Assembly: GCA_027858355.1 (NCBI GenBank)
Contig: JAQICW010000434.1
Coordinates: 1 to 6,496, forward strand
Direction of reading: 5' to 3'
Source: Desulfobacula sp.
GTDB lineage: Bacteria; Desulfobacterota; Desulfobacteria; Desulfobacterales; Desulfobacteraceae
DNA length: 6,496 nt
Numbering within the stretch: position 1 is the first letter of the stretch; the number at the start of each line of letters is the position of its first letter. Shown here one piece after another: positions 1 through 5,659 of the stretch. Under the pieces are notes generated by a model that did not search any database, had not been told where the DNA came from, and saw only the letters and a list, made by a program, of their open reading frames with translations. The translations under genes were made by a program, and so were the position numbers.

Positions 1-2
1 CA

Positions 3-116
3 CTGGATAAGGCAGTGGCTTTGGAACCGGGACTGAGCCTGTGGCAGCTTCTGGAAAAGATAGAGCCACATCTTATCGGAATGAACCGTCTGATGGGGCG
101 CTATAAAAGGGATTAA
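3..116 (+). CDS. C-terminal tail of an unrecognised protein (5' end outside window)
   Basis: An open frame enters from the left edge and runs for 37 codons to a TAA. The peptide begins LDKAVALEPG and ends MGRYKRD. The first ten residues resemble the end of a tetratricopeptide helix (x-A-x-x-LEPG), and the rest is amphipathic with a basic tail. This is too little to name a family. The first attC-like site starts 53 bases after its stop, which is the spacing expected if this gene were the payload of the preceding cassette. It could equally be the last chromosomal gene before the array. The other two forward frames stop within the first 36 bases, which supports this frame. Confidence 0.45.
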   Translation: MDKAVALEPGLSLWQLLEKIEPHLIGMNRLMGRYKRD

Positions 117-169
117 GGAGTTTCAGAGAATTCGATGGAAATGGTTTGATATGTGATACTTGTAGGAAC

Positions 170-220
170 TTTCAACAAGCCAAATGAAGCGGATAAAACC
201 GCTTATTTGGGGTGTTAGAA
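170..220 (+). repeat. attC-like integron recombination site 1
   Basis: The left outer box is TTTCAAC (170-176) and the right outer box GTTAGAA (214-220). Between them the arms CCAAAT-G-AAGCGG (180-192) and CCGCTT-ATTTGG (199-210) pair over 12 bp. A single unpaired G at 186 is left over, and the loop is ATAAAA. A bulged base on one arm with an AAC...GTT outer pair is the known architecture of attC sites, where extrahelical bases set which strand recombines. A second copy about 1 kb downstream shares the arms exactly, which argues against a chance hairpin. The outer boxes pair imperfectly. A conserved stem-loop or REP-like element is the main alternative. Confidence 0.7.
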
Positions 221-227
221 TAAAATT

Positions 228-430
228 ATGAAACAATTTATTGTTGCCATTTTATTGGTCTATTTGATAGGCTTCTTCATGGTAATCCAGATAGATCAAA
301 ATATGTTGATTGGGTCGATGGGATGTTTGAAAATATAAAAGAAACTTTCGATAGTAATGAACAGTTAACAAAAGCCAGAGATAGTTTTCATTTATATAAA
401 GATAATATTAATGGATTCTTTGAAAAATAG
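228..430 (+). pseudogene. Frameshifted small membrane-anchored protein (unknown family)
   Basis: An ATG eight bases after the attC-like right box opens a frame with a hydrophobic N-terminus (MKQFIVAILLVYLIGFF), which looks like one membrane helix or a signal anchor. That frame soon runs to a stop near 338 with little protein-like character. The neighbouring frame from GGT at 281 stays open for 49 codons to TAG at 428-430. It reads as a charged soluble segment: GNPDRSKYVDW, then VDGMFENIKETFDSNEQ, ending GFFEK. Joining the two needs one extra base near 275-281 and gives a plausible protein of about 67 residues. I infer a single-base deletion, or a sequencing error. No ribosome binding site stands out. 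The family is not recognised. Confidence 0.5.
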
Positions 431-501
431 TTACCGTGGGTTCAATCCTGAATTTTGTGACCCTGATTTTTACTGAATTTTTTAGCGTTAAAAGTATTGA
501 T

Positions 502-505
502 CGGA
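502..505 (+). promoter_or_regulatory. Ribosome binding site for the DUF3786 gene
   Basis: GGAG, followed by AG, sits 11 bases before the ATG at 517. It supports that start and shows the gene carries its own translation signal inside the cassette region. Confidence 0.5.
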
Positions 506-516
506 GAGTAAATTAA

Positions 517-1137
517 ATGAAACAACCTCAAAAAGAATTATTCAGGTGGGCTGCCCAGATCCCAGAGGCTTTATGGTCAAACTTGTGTAATCGTTCTCCC
601 CAACAAGCGGCAGAGATGGTTGGGGCAAAATGGGATGGGGAAGCCTTCAATATTTCTATGATCGGTATTAATTATACCATTAATCTTGCAAATCAAACGA
701 TCATAAAGGATTCTCAAACAGATCGTCCGGTTAGTTATCAGGCTGGAGTGGTGTTGCTTACCACCTTGACTACTTCCAAAGGAGTTCCGCCCAGTAATCG
801 GATGACAGTGCCACAGGAGCTACCTGGAGGGCAGATGTTCTTCATTGGGGCTCACTCCCTTGCTACCGGGCCATTGGCTAAAAAGTTTGAAAAAGATTCA
901 ACCAAATTGATTAATCGCATTCTTGAGTTTGGCGGTGAAATGATTGAAGGGGCTGATGTCGCAATTCGAATACCAGGGTTACCTTATGTGCCATTATATA
1001 TATTAATGTGGCATAGAAATCATGAAGTTGCTGCTAGAGCAGTTATTGGGATTGATGATAGAGCCCATTTTCATTTGGACTTGGCAGGTGTTTTTGCTTT
1101 GACTAATATTCTTGTAAATAGGCTATGCAAAGATTAA
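517..1137 (+). CDS. DUF3786 domain-containing protein
   Basis: The 206-residue product matches the DUF3786 pattern as I know it. It has an N-terminal helical part, an ELPGGQMFF block (101-109) matching the family's elpGG..yf segment, a FGGE turn (138-141), then RIPGLPYVPLYILMW (151-165), where the family has a P-x-x-P-L-x-x-x-x-W signature. GIDDRAHFHLDLAGV follows (178-192), resembling the family's FD-x-x-A...dla stretch. There is no signal peptide or clear membrane helix, so it is probably cytosolic. The biochemical role of the family is unknown. It is found mainly in anaerobes such as Clostridia and deltaproteobacteria, sometimes near corrinoid or acetyl-CoA enzymes. Here it stands alone between two attC-like sites, with its stop 39 bases before the second. 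The length is normal and the frame intact. Confidence 0.7.
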   Translation: MKQPQKELFRWAAQIPEALWSNLCNRSPQQAAEMVGAKWDGEAFNISMIGINYTINLANQTIIKDSQTDRPVSYQAGVVLLTTLTTSKGVPPSNRMTVPQELPGGQMFFIGAHSLATGPLAKKFEKDSTKLINRILEFGGEMIEGADVAIRIPGLPYVPLYILMWHRNHEVAARAVIGIDDRAHFHLDLAGVFALTNILVNRLCKD

Positions 1138-1176
1138 TTGCACTTGAATTTGGATTACCGGAAAAAACGATAAACG

Positions 1177-1228
1177 TTAAAACAATCCAAATGAAGCGGA
1201 TTTCACCGCTTATTTGGAAATGTTAGCG
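1177..1228 (+). repeat. attC-like integron recombination site 2
   Basis: The arms CCAAAT-G-AAGCGG (1187-1199) and CCGCTT-ATTTGG (1206-1217) are identical to those of the site at 170-220, including the single unpaired G (1193). The loop differs (ATTTCA instead of ATAAAA). The right box is GTTAGCG (1222-1228) and the left box TTAAAAC (1177-1183). Conserved arms with a diverged loop and spacers is the pattern expected of attC sites within one integron. The outer boxes are less symmetric than in textbook sites, which may mean decay. Confidence 0.7.
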
Positions 1229-1259
1229 GCAATTTCTAATTTAAAAGGCCAATTTAATC

Positions 1260-1715
1260 ATGAGCCGTACATTAAAAATTTACAATCGTATGTTAAAATT
1301 CCCAATGGGCAAACTGATTTTCAGCAAGGCTTTAGCATTTCAAGCCCCCTATTTTTCAACGATTAGCCCTTTAATAACTGAATTGCGCACAGGATTTTGC
1401 AGTGCAGAAATAAAAGATTGCCGAAAAGTCCGAAACCATATTGGCTCAATAAACGCGGGTGCTTTGTGTACGTTGAGCGAATTAGTAGGTGGGCTTGCTG
1501 TGGAAGCGTCTATACCTTCTACGCTGCGATGGATACCAAAGGAAATGACGGTTCAATATGCCAAAATGGCAAAAGGTAAACTAACAGGAACTTGTTCATT
1601 TGATCCAAATCTCCTTAAACCTGGAGACGTAAAGATCCCTTTTGAAATTCAAGACAAATCAGGGGATACTGTTTTAAGAGTAAGTATCTCGTTTTATATA
1701 AGCAGTCGAAAATAA
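1260..1715 (+). CDS. DUF4442 / hotdog-fold thioesterase-like protein
   Basis: The 151-residue product has the layout of the DUF4442 hotdog family, related to PaaI-type acyl-CoA thioesterases. It shows an N-terminal helix with PMGKLIFSKAL (15-25), PYFSTISPLI (30-39), then RNHIGSINAGALCTLSEL (58-75). The last block corresponds to the family's N-H-x-G-x-x-H-A-x-A...E active-site helix and retains N59, H60, G62 and E74. RWIPKEMTVQYAKMAKG (90-106) is the conserved central strand region. In many relatives a histidine precedes the alanine of the active-site helix, and here it is N65. Catalysis on acyl-CoA is therefore likely by family but unproven. The ATG is preceded by AAAAGG (1243-1248) and lies 32 bases after the second attC-like right box, as is usual for a cassette gene. 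The next site starts three bases after its stop. Confidence 0.7.
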   Translation: MSRTLKIYNRMLKFPMGKLIFSKALAFQAPYFSTISPLITELRTGFCSAEIKDCRKVRNHIGSINAGALCTLSELVGGLAVEASIPSTLRWIPKEMTVQYAKMAKGKLTGTCSFDPNLLKPGDVKIPFEIQDKSGDTVLRVSISFYISSRK

Positions 1716-1717
1716 AT

Positions 1718-1776
1718 GCATAACAAATCGTTGCAGCGGACCGCAAGCGGCAAGCCGTAGATGTTCAAAGTTCATG
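1718..1776 (+). repeat. Decayed or truncated attC-like site of a different class
   Basis: The left half looks like a classic long attC: outer box GCATAAC (1718-1724), then AAATCGTTGCAGCGG (1725-1739) and a CCGCAAGCGG hairpin (1741-1750). That left arm resembles the common proteobacterial AAC-AAATCG-TTGCAGCGGAC type. The expected right arm and a GTTATGC box are not present. The nearest match is GTTCATG (1770-1776), one base off, with non-complementary sequence between. The site directly abuts the DUF4442 stop codon, where a cassette's own attC belongs. The right half appears lost or replaced at the junction with the next gene. Confidence 0.5.
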
Positions 1777-2682
1777 ACCGGTCACACGGGGGCGGGCTGG
1801 CAAATTATCCTATTATATCAGCGAGTTAAACATTGGGCGATTAAAAAAAGGAAAATACCCCTGAAAAAAACGACAAAAACATTAATAGACGGCCTTATGT
1901 TTCCTGAAGGCCCGAGATGGCATGACAACAAGCTTTATTTTTCAGACATGAATGACAGTAAGGTCATGGCCGTAGACCTTCAAGGAAATTTTGAAACCAT
2001 CGTCGAAATGCCGGCGCCCTGTTCCGGCCTTGGCTTTCGTCCCGACGGGTGCCTGTTGATTGTCTCCATGCCGGACCGGTGCCTGATGAGCTGGGACGGA
2101 AATGAATTGGCCCTTGTCTGCGATTTGTACGACATGGCCACCTATCATTGCAATGACATGGTAGTTGATCCCTTGGGACGGGCATACATTGGAAATTTTG
2201 GGTTTGACCTTTCTTCGGGAGTCCCCAAAAGTGCTGAAATAATTATGGTCACTCCTGACGGAACAGCAAAAATTGTTGCTAAGGAGATGAAATTCCCCAA
2301 TGGATCGGTCATAACACCGGACCATAAAACAATCATTGTTGCTGAAACCTATGGTGCCTGTTTAACCGCTTTTGATATTAAAAAAGACGGAACCCTTGAA
2401 AACCAAAGAACCTGGGCCAATCTTACCGGGGCTGTCCCGGATGGTATTTGCCTGGACAAATCCGGCGGGATATGGGTGGCATCACCCATTAGTTCTGAAG
2501 TATTAAGGGTGATTGAAGGTGGCGAGGTGACCCATAGAATCCCTGTACAAACACAGGCCTACGCCTGTATGCTGGGGGGAAAAGACCGCAAAACCCTGTT
2601 TATTGCCACCTCGGGAAACACTATGAGAAGCGGAAAAATTGAAATTGTTCAAGTGGATATTCCTGGTGCGGGTTTACCCTAA
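1774..2682 (+). CDS. SMP-30/gluconolactonase/LRE-family beta-propeller hydrolase
   Basis: The product has up to 302 residues and is a six-bladed propeller of the SMP-30 family (calcium-dependent lactonases and sugar-lactone hydrolases). FPEGPRW (43-49) supplies the first metal ligand E45. N176 in FPNGS and D223 in PDGI match the other two ligands (E18, N154 and D204 in human SMP30). HCNDMVVDPLGRAYIGN (125-141) carries the substrate-side N127/D128. The C-terminal VDIPGAGLP is typical. The substrate cannot be fixed from sequence, and no sugar pathway is adjacent. Homology begins near residue 34. The ATG at 1774 gives 29 unrelated residues that overlap the decayed attC-like site. A CTG at 1861, eight bases after AAGGA (1848-1852), would give a normal family N-terminus, so the true start may be there. 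It is probably cytosolic. Confidence 0.85.
   Translation: MTGHTGAGWQIILLYQRVKHWAIKKRKIPLKKTTKTLIDGLMFPEGPRWHDNKLYFSDMNDSKVMAVDLQGNFETIVEMPAPCSGLGFRPDGCLLIVSMPDRCLMSWDGNELALVCDLYDMATYHCNDMVVDPLGRAYIGNFGFDLSSGVPKSAEIIMVTPDGTAKIVAKEMKFPNGSVITPDHKTIIVAETYGACLTAFDIKKDGTLENQRTWANLTGAVPDGICLDKSGGIWVASPISSEVLRVIEGGEVTHRIPVQTQAYACMLGGKDRKTLFIATSGNTMRSGKIEIVQVDIPGAGLP
1848..1852 (+). promoter_or_regulatory. Ribosome binding site pointing to a CTG start of the SMP-30 gene
   Basis: AAGGA lies eight bases before an in-frame CTG at 1861, just where SMP-30 homology should begin. No ATG, GTG or TTG occurs in frame between here and the conserved FPEG motif except ATG within it. This makes CTG initiation, or loss of the original start, worth considering. 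Confidence 0.4.
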
Positions 2683-2701
2683 GCGTTTTGTGGCATCCCC
2701 A

Positions 2702-2962
2702 TCACATTTCAATTTCACCATATGAAAACACCTTATTTTCATTAAATATTTTAAATTTAAATCCGGTCTTGCTTTCCAGGAGGCCCAATTTTATTGTTTT
2801 AACGGATTTATCAATCTCTTTGGCATATAAAATTTTTATTTTTTTTATTTTGCGTTCCTTGTTCAAGTAAGAAAAAAGCAGGGTTTCAACATAATCAAAA
2901 TATACCGAATTATTCACATGTCCCATGGGATCATAATCAGAAAGGCGGGTGGTCATGTTCAA
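2702..2962 (-). pseudogene. Shortened acyl-ACP/acyl-CoA thioesterase-like hotdog fragment
   Basis: The frame encodes at most 86 residues from a TTG, or 84 from the ATG at 2956. RLSDYDPMGHVNNSVYFDYVE (6-26) is the hotdog thioesterase signature: D-x-D/N-x-x-x-HVNN followed by Y and E, as in the C-terminal domain of FatA-type acyl-ACP thioesterases and in YbgC-like enzymes. A strand-rich second half follows (IKILYAKEI, then IKLGLLESKTGFKFKIF). Single-domain relatives are about 130 residues and two-domain ones about 250, so an N-terminal portion is missing. An in-frame TGA lies at 2975-2977, five codons before the TTG. Further upstream the sequence belongs to mutY on the other strand. It converges on the SMP-30 gene, with 19 bases between the stops. 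I read it as a 5'-truncated remnant, but a minimal functional hotdog protein is not excluded. Confidence 0.55.
2941..2945 (+). promoter_or_regulatory. Ribosome binding site deciding the mutY start
   Basis: AAAGG, continuing into CGGG, lies nine bases before ATG 2955 but only three before GTG 2949. It therefore favours the ATG. The site lies inside the reading frame of the opposing thioesterase fragment. Confidence 0.55.
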
Positions 2963-4085
2963 TTCAAAGGATAGTCAAAAAAATGATAAAGGAAAACCTT
3001 GGCAAAACCCATATTGTGAAAGAGTTAACCGAGCACTCATTTCAAACCATCTGATTACCTGGTATAAAAAAAATCAACGTCAACTCCCCTGGCGTGAAAC
3101 AAAGGCCCCTTATCAGATATGGGTGTCAGAAGTGATGCTTCAGCAAACACAGGTTAAAACCGTTATCCCTTATTATTTAAAATTTTTAAAAATTTTCCCA
3201 ACTGTAAAAGAACTGGCGCAAGCTGATTTACATAAAGTCTTGAAAGCATGGGAGGGAATGGGATACTATGCCCGAGCCAGAAACCTGCATAAATCCGCTA
3301 AAATAATCATGGACGAGTATGAAGGTGTTATACCTCATGACAAAGAATTATTTTTAAAACTGCCCGGAGTGGGAGAGTATAGCGCTTCAGCGGTTCTAAG
3401 TTTTGCATTTGGACACGCCCATGCAGTCGTGGATGGAAATGTTAAACGCGTTCTGGCTCGACTCTTTCGAATTGATTCACCCGTTAATCAATCCAAACAT
3501 CATATTGTTTTCAAACAAGAAGCCACCCGATTAATGGGCAAAGCGGAGCCTGCAAACTTTAATCAGGCAATTATGGAACTGGGAGCCCTAATATGTAGAC
3601 CCAAAAAACCAGATTGCAAACACTGTCCGATCAATCAAAATTGCTTTGTATTTTTACATAATATGGCAGATCAATTTCCAAAACGGATCAAATCCAAACC
3701 CGTTTCCACTTATAAAATTGCCGTTGGTGTTGTAAGACACAACAATAAAATACTGATTACCCAACGTAAACCGGAAGGACTGTTGGGAGGACTGTGGGAA
3801 TTTCCTGGCGGGAAATTAATAAAAGGGGAAAGTGCTCAAACAGCTTGCATCAGAGAAATCTTTGAAGAAACCAGAATCAAGGTAGAAATCGATTCTTACA
3901 TCACTCAAATTAAACATGCATATACCCATTTTAAAATTGTGATGGATATATTTTACTGCCGATATATTTCTGGTGATGTTCAATTAAATGGGCCCGTTGA
4001 TTTTCAATGGATTAAACTCACTGATATCCATCAATTTGCATTTCCAAAGGCCAATTTAAAGTTTATTCCTTTATTGGAAGATTAA
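2955..4085 (+). CDS. mutY: A/G-specific adenine DNA glycosylase with C-terminal Nudix-type domain
   Basis: MutY removes adenine mispaired with 8-oxoguanine and so prevents G:C to T:A changes. Numbered from ATG 2955 (376 residues), it has the catalytic glutamate E59 in WVSEVMLQQTQV, the helix-hairpin-helix LPGVGEYSA (136-144) and the catalytic aspartate D160 in VDGNVKRVLAR. The [4Fe-4S] cysteines are C214, C221, C224 and C230 in the canonical C-x6-C-x2-C-x5-C spacing. The C-terminal 8-oxoG-recognition domain has LGGLWEFPGGK and a nearly complete Nudix box (286-308: G-x5-E-x7-R-E-I-F-E-E-T-R-I). The usual glycine is R307. YTH (323-325) takes the place of the FSH loop of Geobacillus MutY. I chose ATG 2955 because AAAGG (2941-2945) is well spaced for it. 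GTG at 2949 is too close to that site. The first 28 residues are unconserved. Confidence 0.93.
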   Translation: MFNSKDSQKNDKGKPWQNPYCERVNRALISNHLITWYKKNQRQLPWRETKAPYQIWVSEVMLQQTQVKTVIPYYLKFLKIFPTVKELAQADLHKVLKAWEGMGYYARARNLHKSAKIIMDEYEGVIPHDKELFLKLPGVGEYSASAVLSFAFGHAHAVVDGNVKRVLARLFRIDSPVNQSKHHIVFKQEATRLMGKAEPANFNQAIMELGALICRPKKPDCKHCPINQNCFVFLHNMADQFPKRIKSKPVSTYKIAVGVVRHNNKILITQRKPEGLLGGLWEFPGGKLIKGESAQTACIREIFEETRIKVEIDSYITQIKHAYTHFKIVMDIFYCRYISGDVQLNGPVDFQWIKLTDIHQFAFPKANLKFIPLLED

Positions 4086-4099
4086 TTTTAACGATAAGC

Positions 4100-4257
4100 T
4101 ATGATCATAGCGAAGACAAATCTGATCCTCCCCAAAAAAAATCAAAATGTCGAACTAAATGTAAAATTAGAAACCGAAATGGATTTGTCCCAAATGTGGT
4201 AAAATTATTTGTGTTCATAAGCCAACATGTCTTTCTTGTGTATATAAATGGCATTAA
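4100..4257 (+). pseudogene. Disrupted cysteine-rich zinc-ribbon-like micro-ORF
   Basis: Two adjoining frames read as one small protein if one T is added at 4184-4186. The first frame gives SEDKSDPPQKK, then SKCRTKCKIRNRNGF. The second (TGT 4186 to TAA 4257) gives CPKCGKIICVHK, then PTCLSCVYKWH. The joined peptide has CxxxC, CPKCG, C and CxxC, with His nearby, which looks like a zinc-ribbon or small metal-binding protein. No ordinary start lies in the first frame. The nearest ATG (4101) is one frame off and would enter it by a -1 slip on the run of eight A at 4134-4141. It begins about 15 bases after mutY, on the same strand. I do not recognise a family. It may be a decayed gene, a sequencing error or a coincidence. 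Confidence 0.35.
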
Positions 4258-4294
4258 GATAAAATGGAGATCATAAACTGAGACTTTTTCAATT

Positions 4295-5653
4295 ATGAGA
4301 GTATATGGATTTTTTCCAATATTTAGTTTATATCTATTGTTGCCGCTCATACCAATATCCTTATTTTTTCAGGCTTTAGATAACAATCTGACATCATTTA
4401 TTCTTATCTCAAGAATTGCTGGTATATATGCATTTGTCTGGTATGCGTTGCAATTTATTATAACCGCCCGAAATCGGCTGATAGAATGGTTTGTTGCCCA
4501 GGACAGGCGAATGACTCTGCATATGTTGTCAGCTGTCGGGCTTTTAATGATTGTATTTGTCCACACAAGCTTTGGGAATGATAAATATGCCAATGAAATA
4601 CAGGCTGCCGCTGGTGGTACTGCCGAAACTGTATTTCTCTGGGCAACCCTATTCAGCGGTCTATTTTTCAGTAATTATTTTATCCGTTTTACACCGGTTC
4701 TCATACCATACAGAGACAAAATTTCAGCCGTTTTTAAACTCACCCATGAGCGTTGCCTGTTATTTCATTACGCCATGCCGGCTGGTATGGTTATATTGGG
4801 ATTTCATATCCTCTTAATTCCCGGACAGGGGTTGACCTTATTTAAAACTTGCATGGTGATAATTGCCTGCAGTGCATTGTCTTTTTTCCTGTACCAAAAA
4901 ATTATTTTACCCAAAATAATGCAAAAATATCCCTGGACTGTGGCCAAAGTGATACAGGAATCAAATTCTGTTGTGTCATTGCATTTTGACCCACCTTGCG
5001 GTAGAAAACTCAAGCATCATGCTGGACAATTTTGTTATCTCCGCCTGTTGAATAGCGAGCTGTCTGACCAATCCCATCCATTTACCATATCATCTGGGCC
5101 TGAAGACGAACGGCTCAGCATAACCGTCAAGCACTTAGGGGATTTTACAGACAGGCTAAATAAAGTCACCGCCAAAGATCTTGTCTGCATTGATGGTGCA
5201 TACGGAAAATTTACATATACCCGGGCTCCTTCGCATCACTGCCTTATCTTCATTGCAGGTGGCATCGGCATCACCCCCATGCTTTCTATGCTGAAGGACC
5301 TTTCGATTAAAGATCCAAAACGAAAAGTAATACTAATATGGGGTGCCAGACGTGAAACAGATCTGATTCGTCTTAAAGAAATCCGAAAATTGTCTGATCA
5401 GATGGGAAGTTTTATTTTTGAACCGGTTCTCTCACGGGCACCACAGTGGAAGGGGCTAAAAGGCCATATCGACAAAACAATTCTGTTAAAGGTCCTGAAT
5501 AACCATAGGTGTAATATGGAACTTTCCAATCATTTCCCTGAATATGAATTTTTTATTTGCGGCCCTGCGCCTATGGCAAATGCTGTATTTCAAATATTAA
5601 AAGAGAATAAAATCTCTACTCATCGACTTCATATCGAACGGTTTACATTCTGA
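4295..5653 (+). CDS. Ferric reductase/NADPH-oxidase-like membrane flavocytochrome
   Basis: The 452-residue product has an N-terminal membrane domain of about six helices (residues 8-26, 37-57, 76-91, 110-130, 156-175 and 184-200). It carries two histidine pairs for stacked hemes: H76-x13-H90 and H158-x12-H171, the hallmark of the ferric-reductase-like transmembrane domain. A ferredoxin-reductase-type domain follows. HPFTIS (261-266) is the FAD-binding RxYS-like motif, AGGIGITPML (321-330) binds the NAD(P) pyrophosphate, GARRETDLI (350-358) and CGPAPM (422-427) are the usual NAD(P)-domain motifs, and the end ERFTF gives the aromatic C-terminus. Electrons would pass from cytosolic NAD(P)H via FAD and hemes across the membrane to an unknown acceptor. 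The ATG is the first start after an in-frame TAA (4274-4276), and only a weak GAG precedes it. The nitroreductase frame follows within ten bases, suggesting one transcript. Metal reductase and superoxide-forming oxidase are both possible. Confidence 0.88.
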   Translation: MRVYGFFPIFSLYLLLPLIPISLFFQALDNNLTSFILISRIAGIYAFVWYALQFIITARNRLIEWFVAQDRRMTLHMLSAVGLLMIVFVHTSFGNDKYANEIQAAAGGTAETVFLWATLFSGLFFSNYFIRFTPVLIPYRDKISAVFKLTHERCLLFHYAMPAGMVILGFHILLIPGQGLTLFKTCMVIIACSALSFFLYQKIILPKIMQKYPWTVAKVIQESNSVVSLHFDPPCGRKLKHHAGQFCYLRLLNSELSDQSHPFTISSGPEDERLSITVKHLGDFTDRLNKVTAKDLVCIDGAYGKFTYTRAPSHHCLIFIAGGIGITPMLSMLKDLSIKDPKRKVILIWGARRETDLIRLKEIRKLSDQMGSFIFEPVLSRAPQWKGLKGHIDKTILLKVLNNHRCNMELSNHFPEYEFFICGPAPMANAVFQILKENKISTHRLHIERFTF

Positions 5654-5659
5654 TAATAA

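Larger units (their letters stand above)
214..1776 (+). mobile_element. Probable integron gene-cassette cluster without integrase (CALIN-like)
   Basis: The segment from the first attC-like crossover (GTT at 214) to the decayed third site holds short genes all on the + strand. Each stretch starts immediately after an attC-like right box. One unit runs from about 215 to 1222 and carries a broken small ORF plus a DUF3786 gene. The next runs from about 1223 to the half-site at 1718-1776 and carries a DUF4442 gene. Sites 1 and 2 are near copies, as in sedentary chromosomal integrons, while the third belongs to a different sequence class. No integrase, attI or cassette promoter is visible, so the array may continue to the left or be orphaned. 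Confidence 0.6.

Noticed and set aside
170..1228. CRISPR array or insertion-sequence ends as an explanation for the repeats
   Set aside because: There are only two copies about 1 kb apart with genes between them, no regular spacers, no transposase and no target duplication. The bulged stem with GTTAG boxes fits attC better.
1942..2336. Several - strand open frames inside the SMP-30 gene
   Set aside because: They are antisense shadows of a gene with clear catalytic motifs, and their peptides are Arg/Pro/Ser-rich with no recognisable domain.
2688..2870. 60-residue + strand frame after the SMP-30 gene
   Set aside because: It is the antisense of the HVNN-containing thioesterase fragment and has only hydrophobic low-complexity content.
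4101..4202. 33-codon ORF from ATG 4101
   Set aside because: The peptide shows no motif and has no ribosome binding site. The Cys-rich frames on the same bases look more protein-like. I kept it only as a possible entry to the frameshifted reading.
4105..4350. 81-residue open frame on the - strand between mutY and the flavocytochrome
   Set aside because: It has no family-like motif, overlaps the start of the flavocytochrome, and is AT-rich low-content sequence opposite the more convincing Cys-rich frame.
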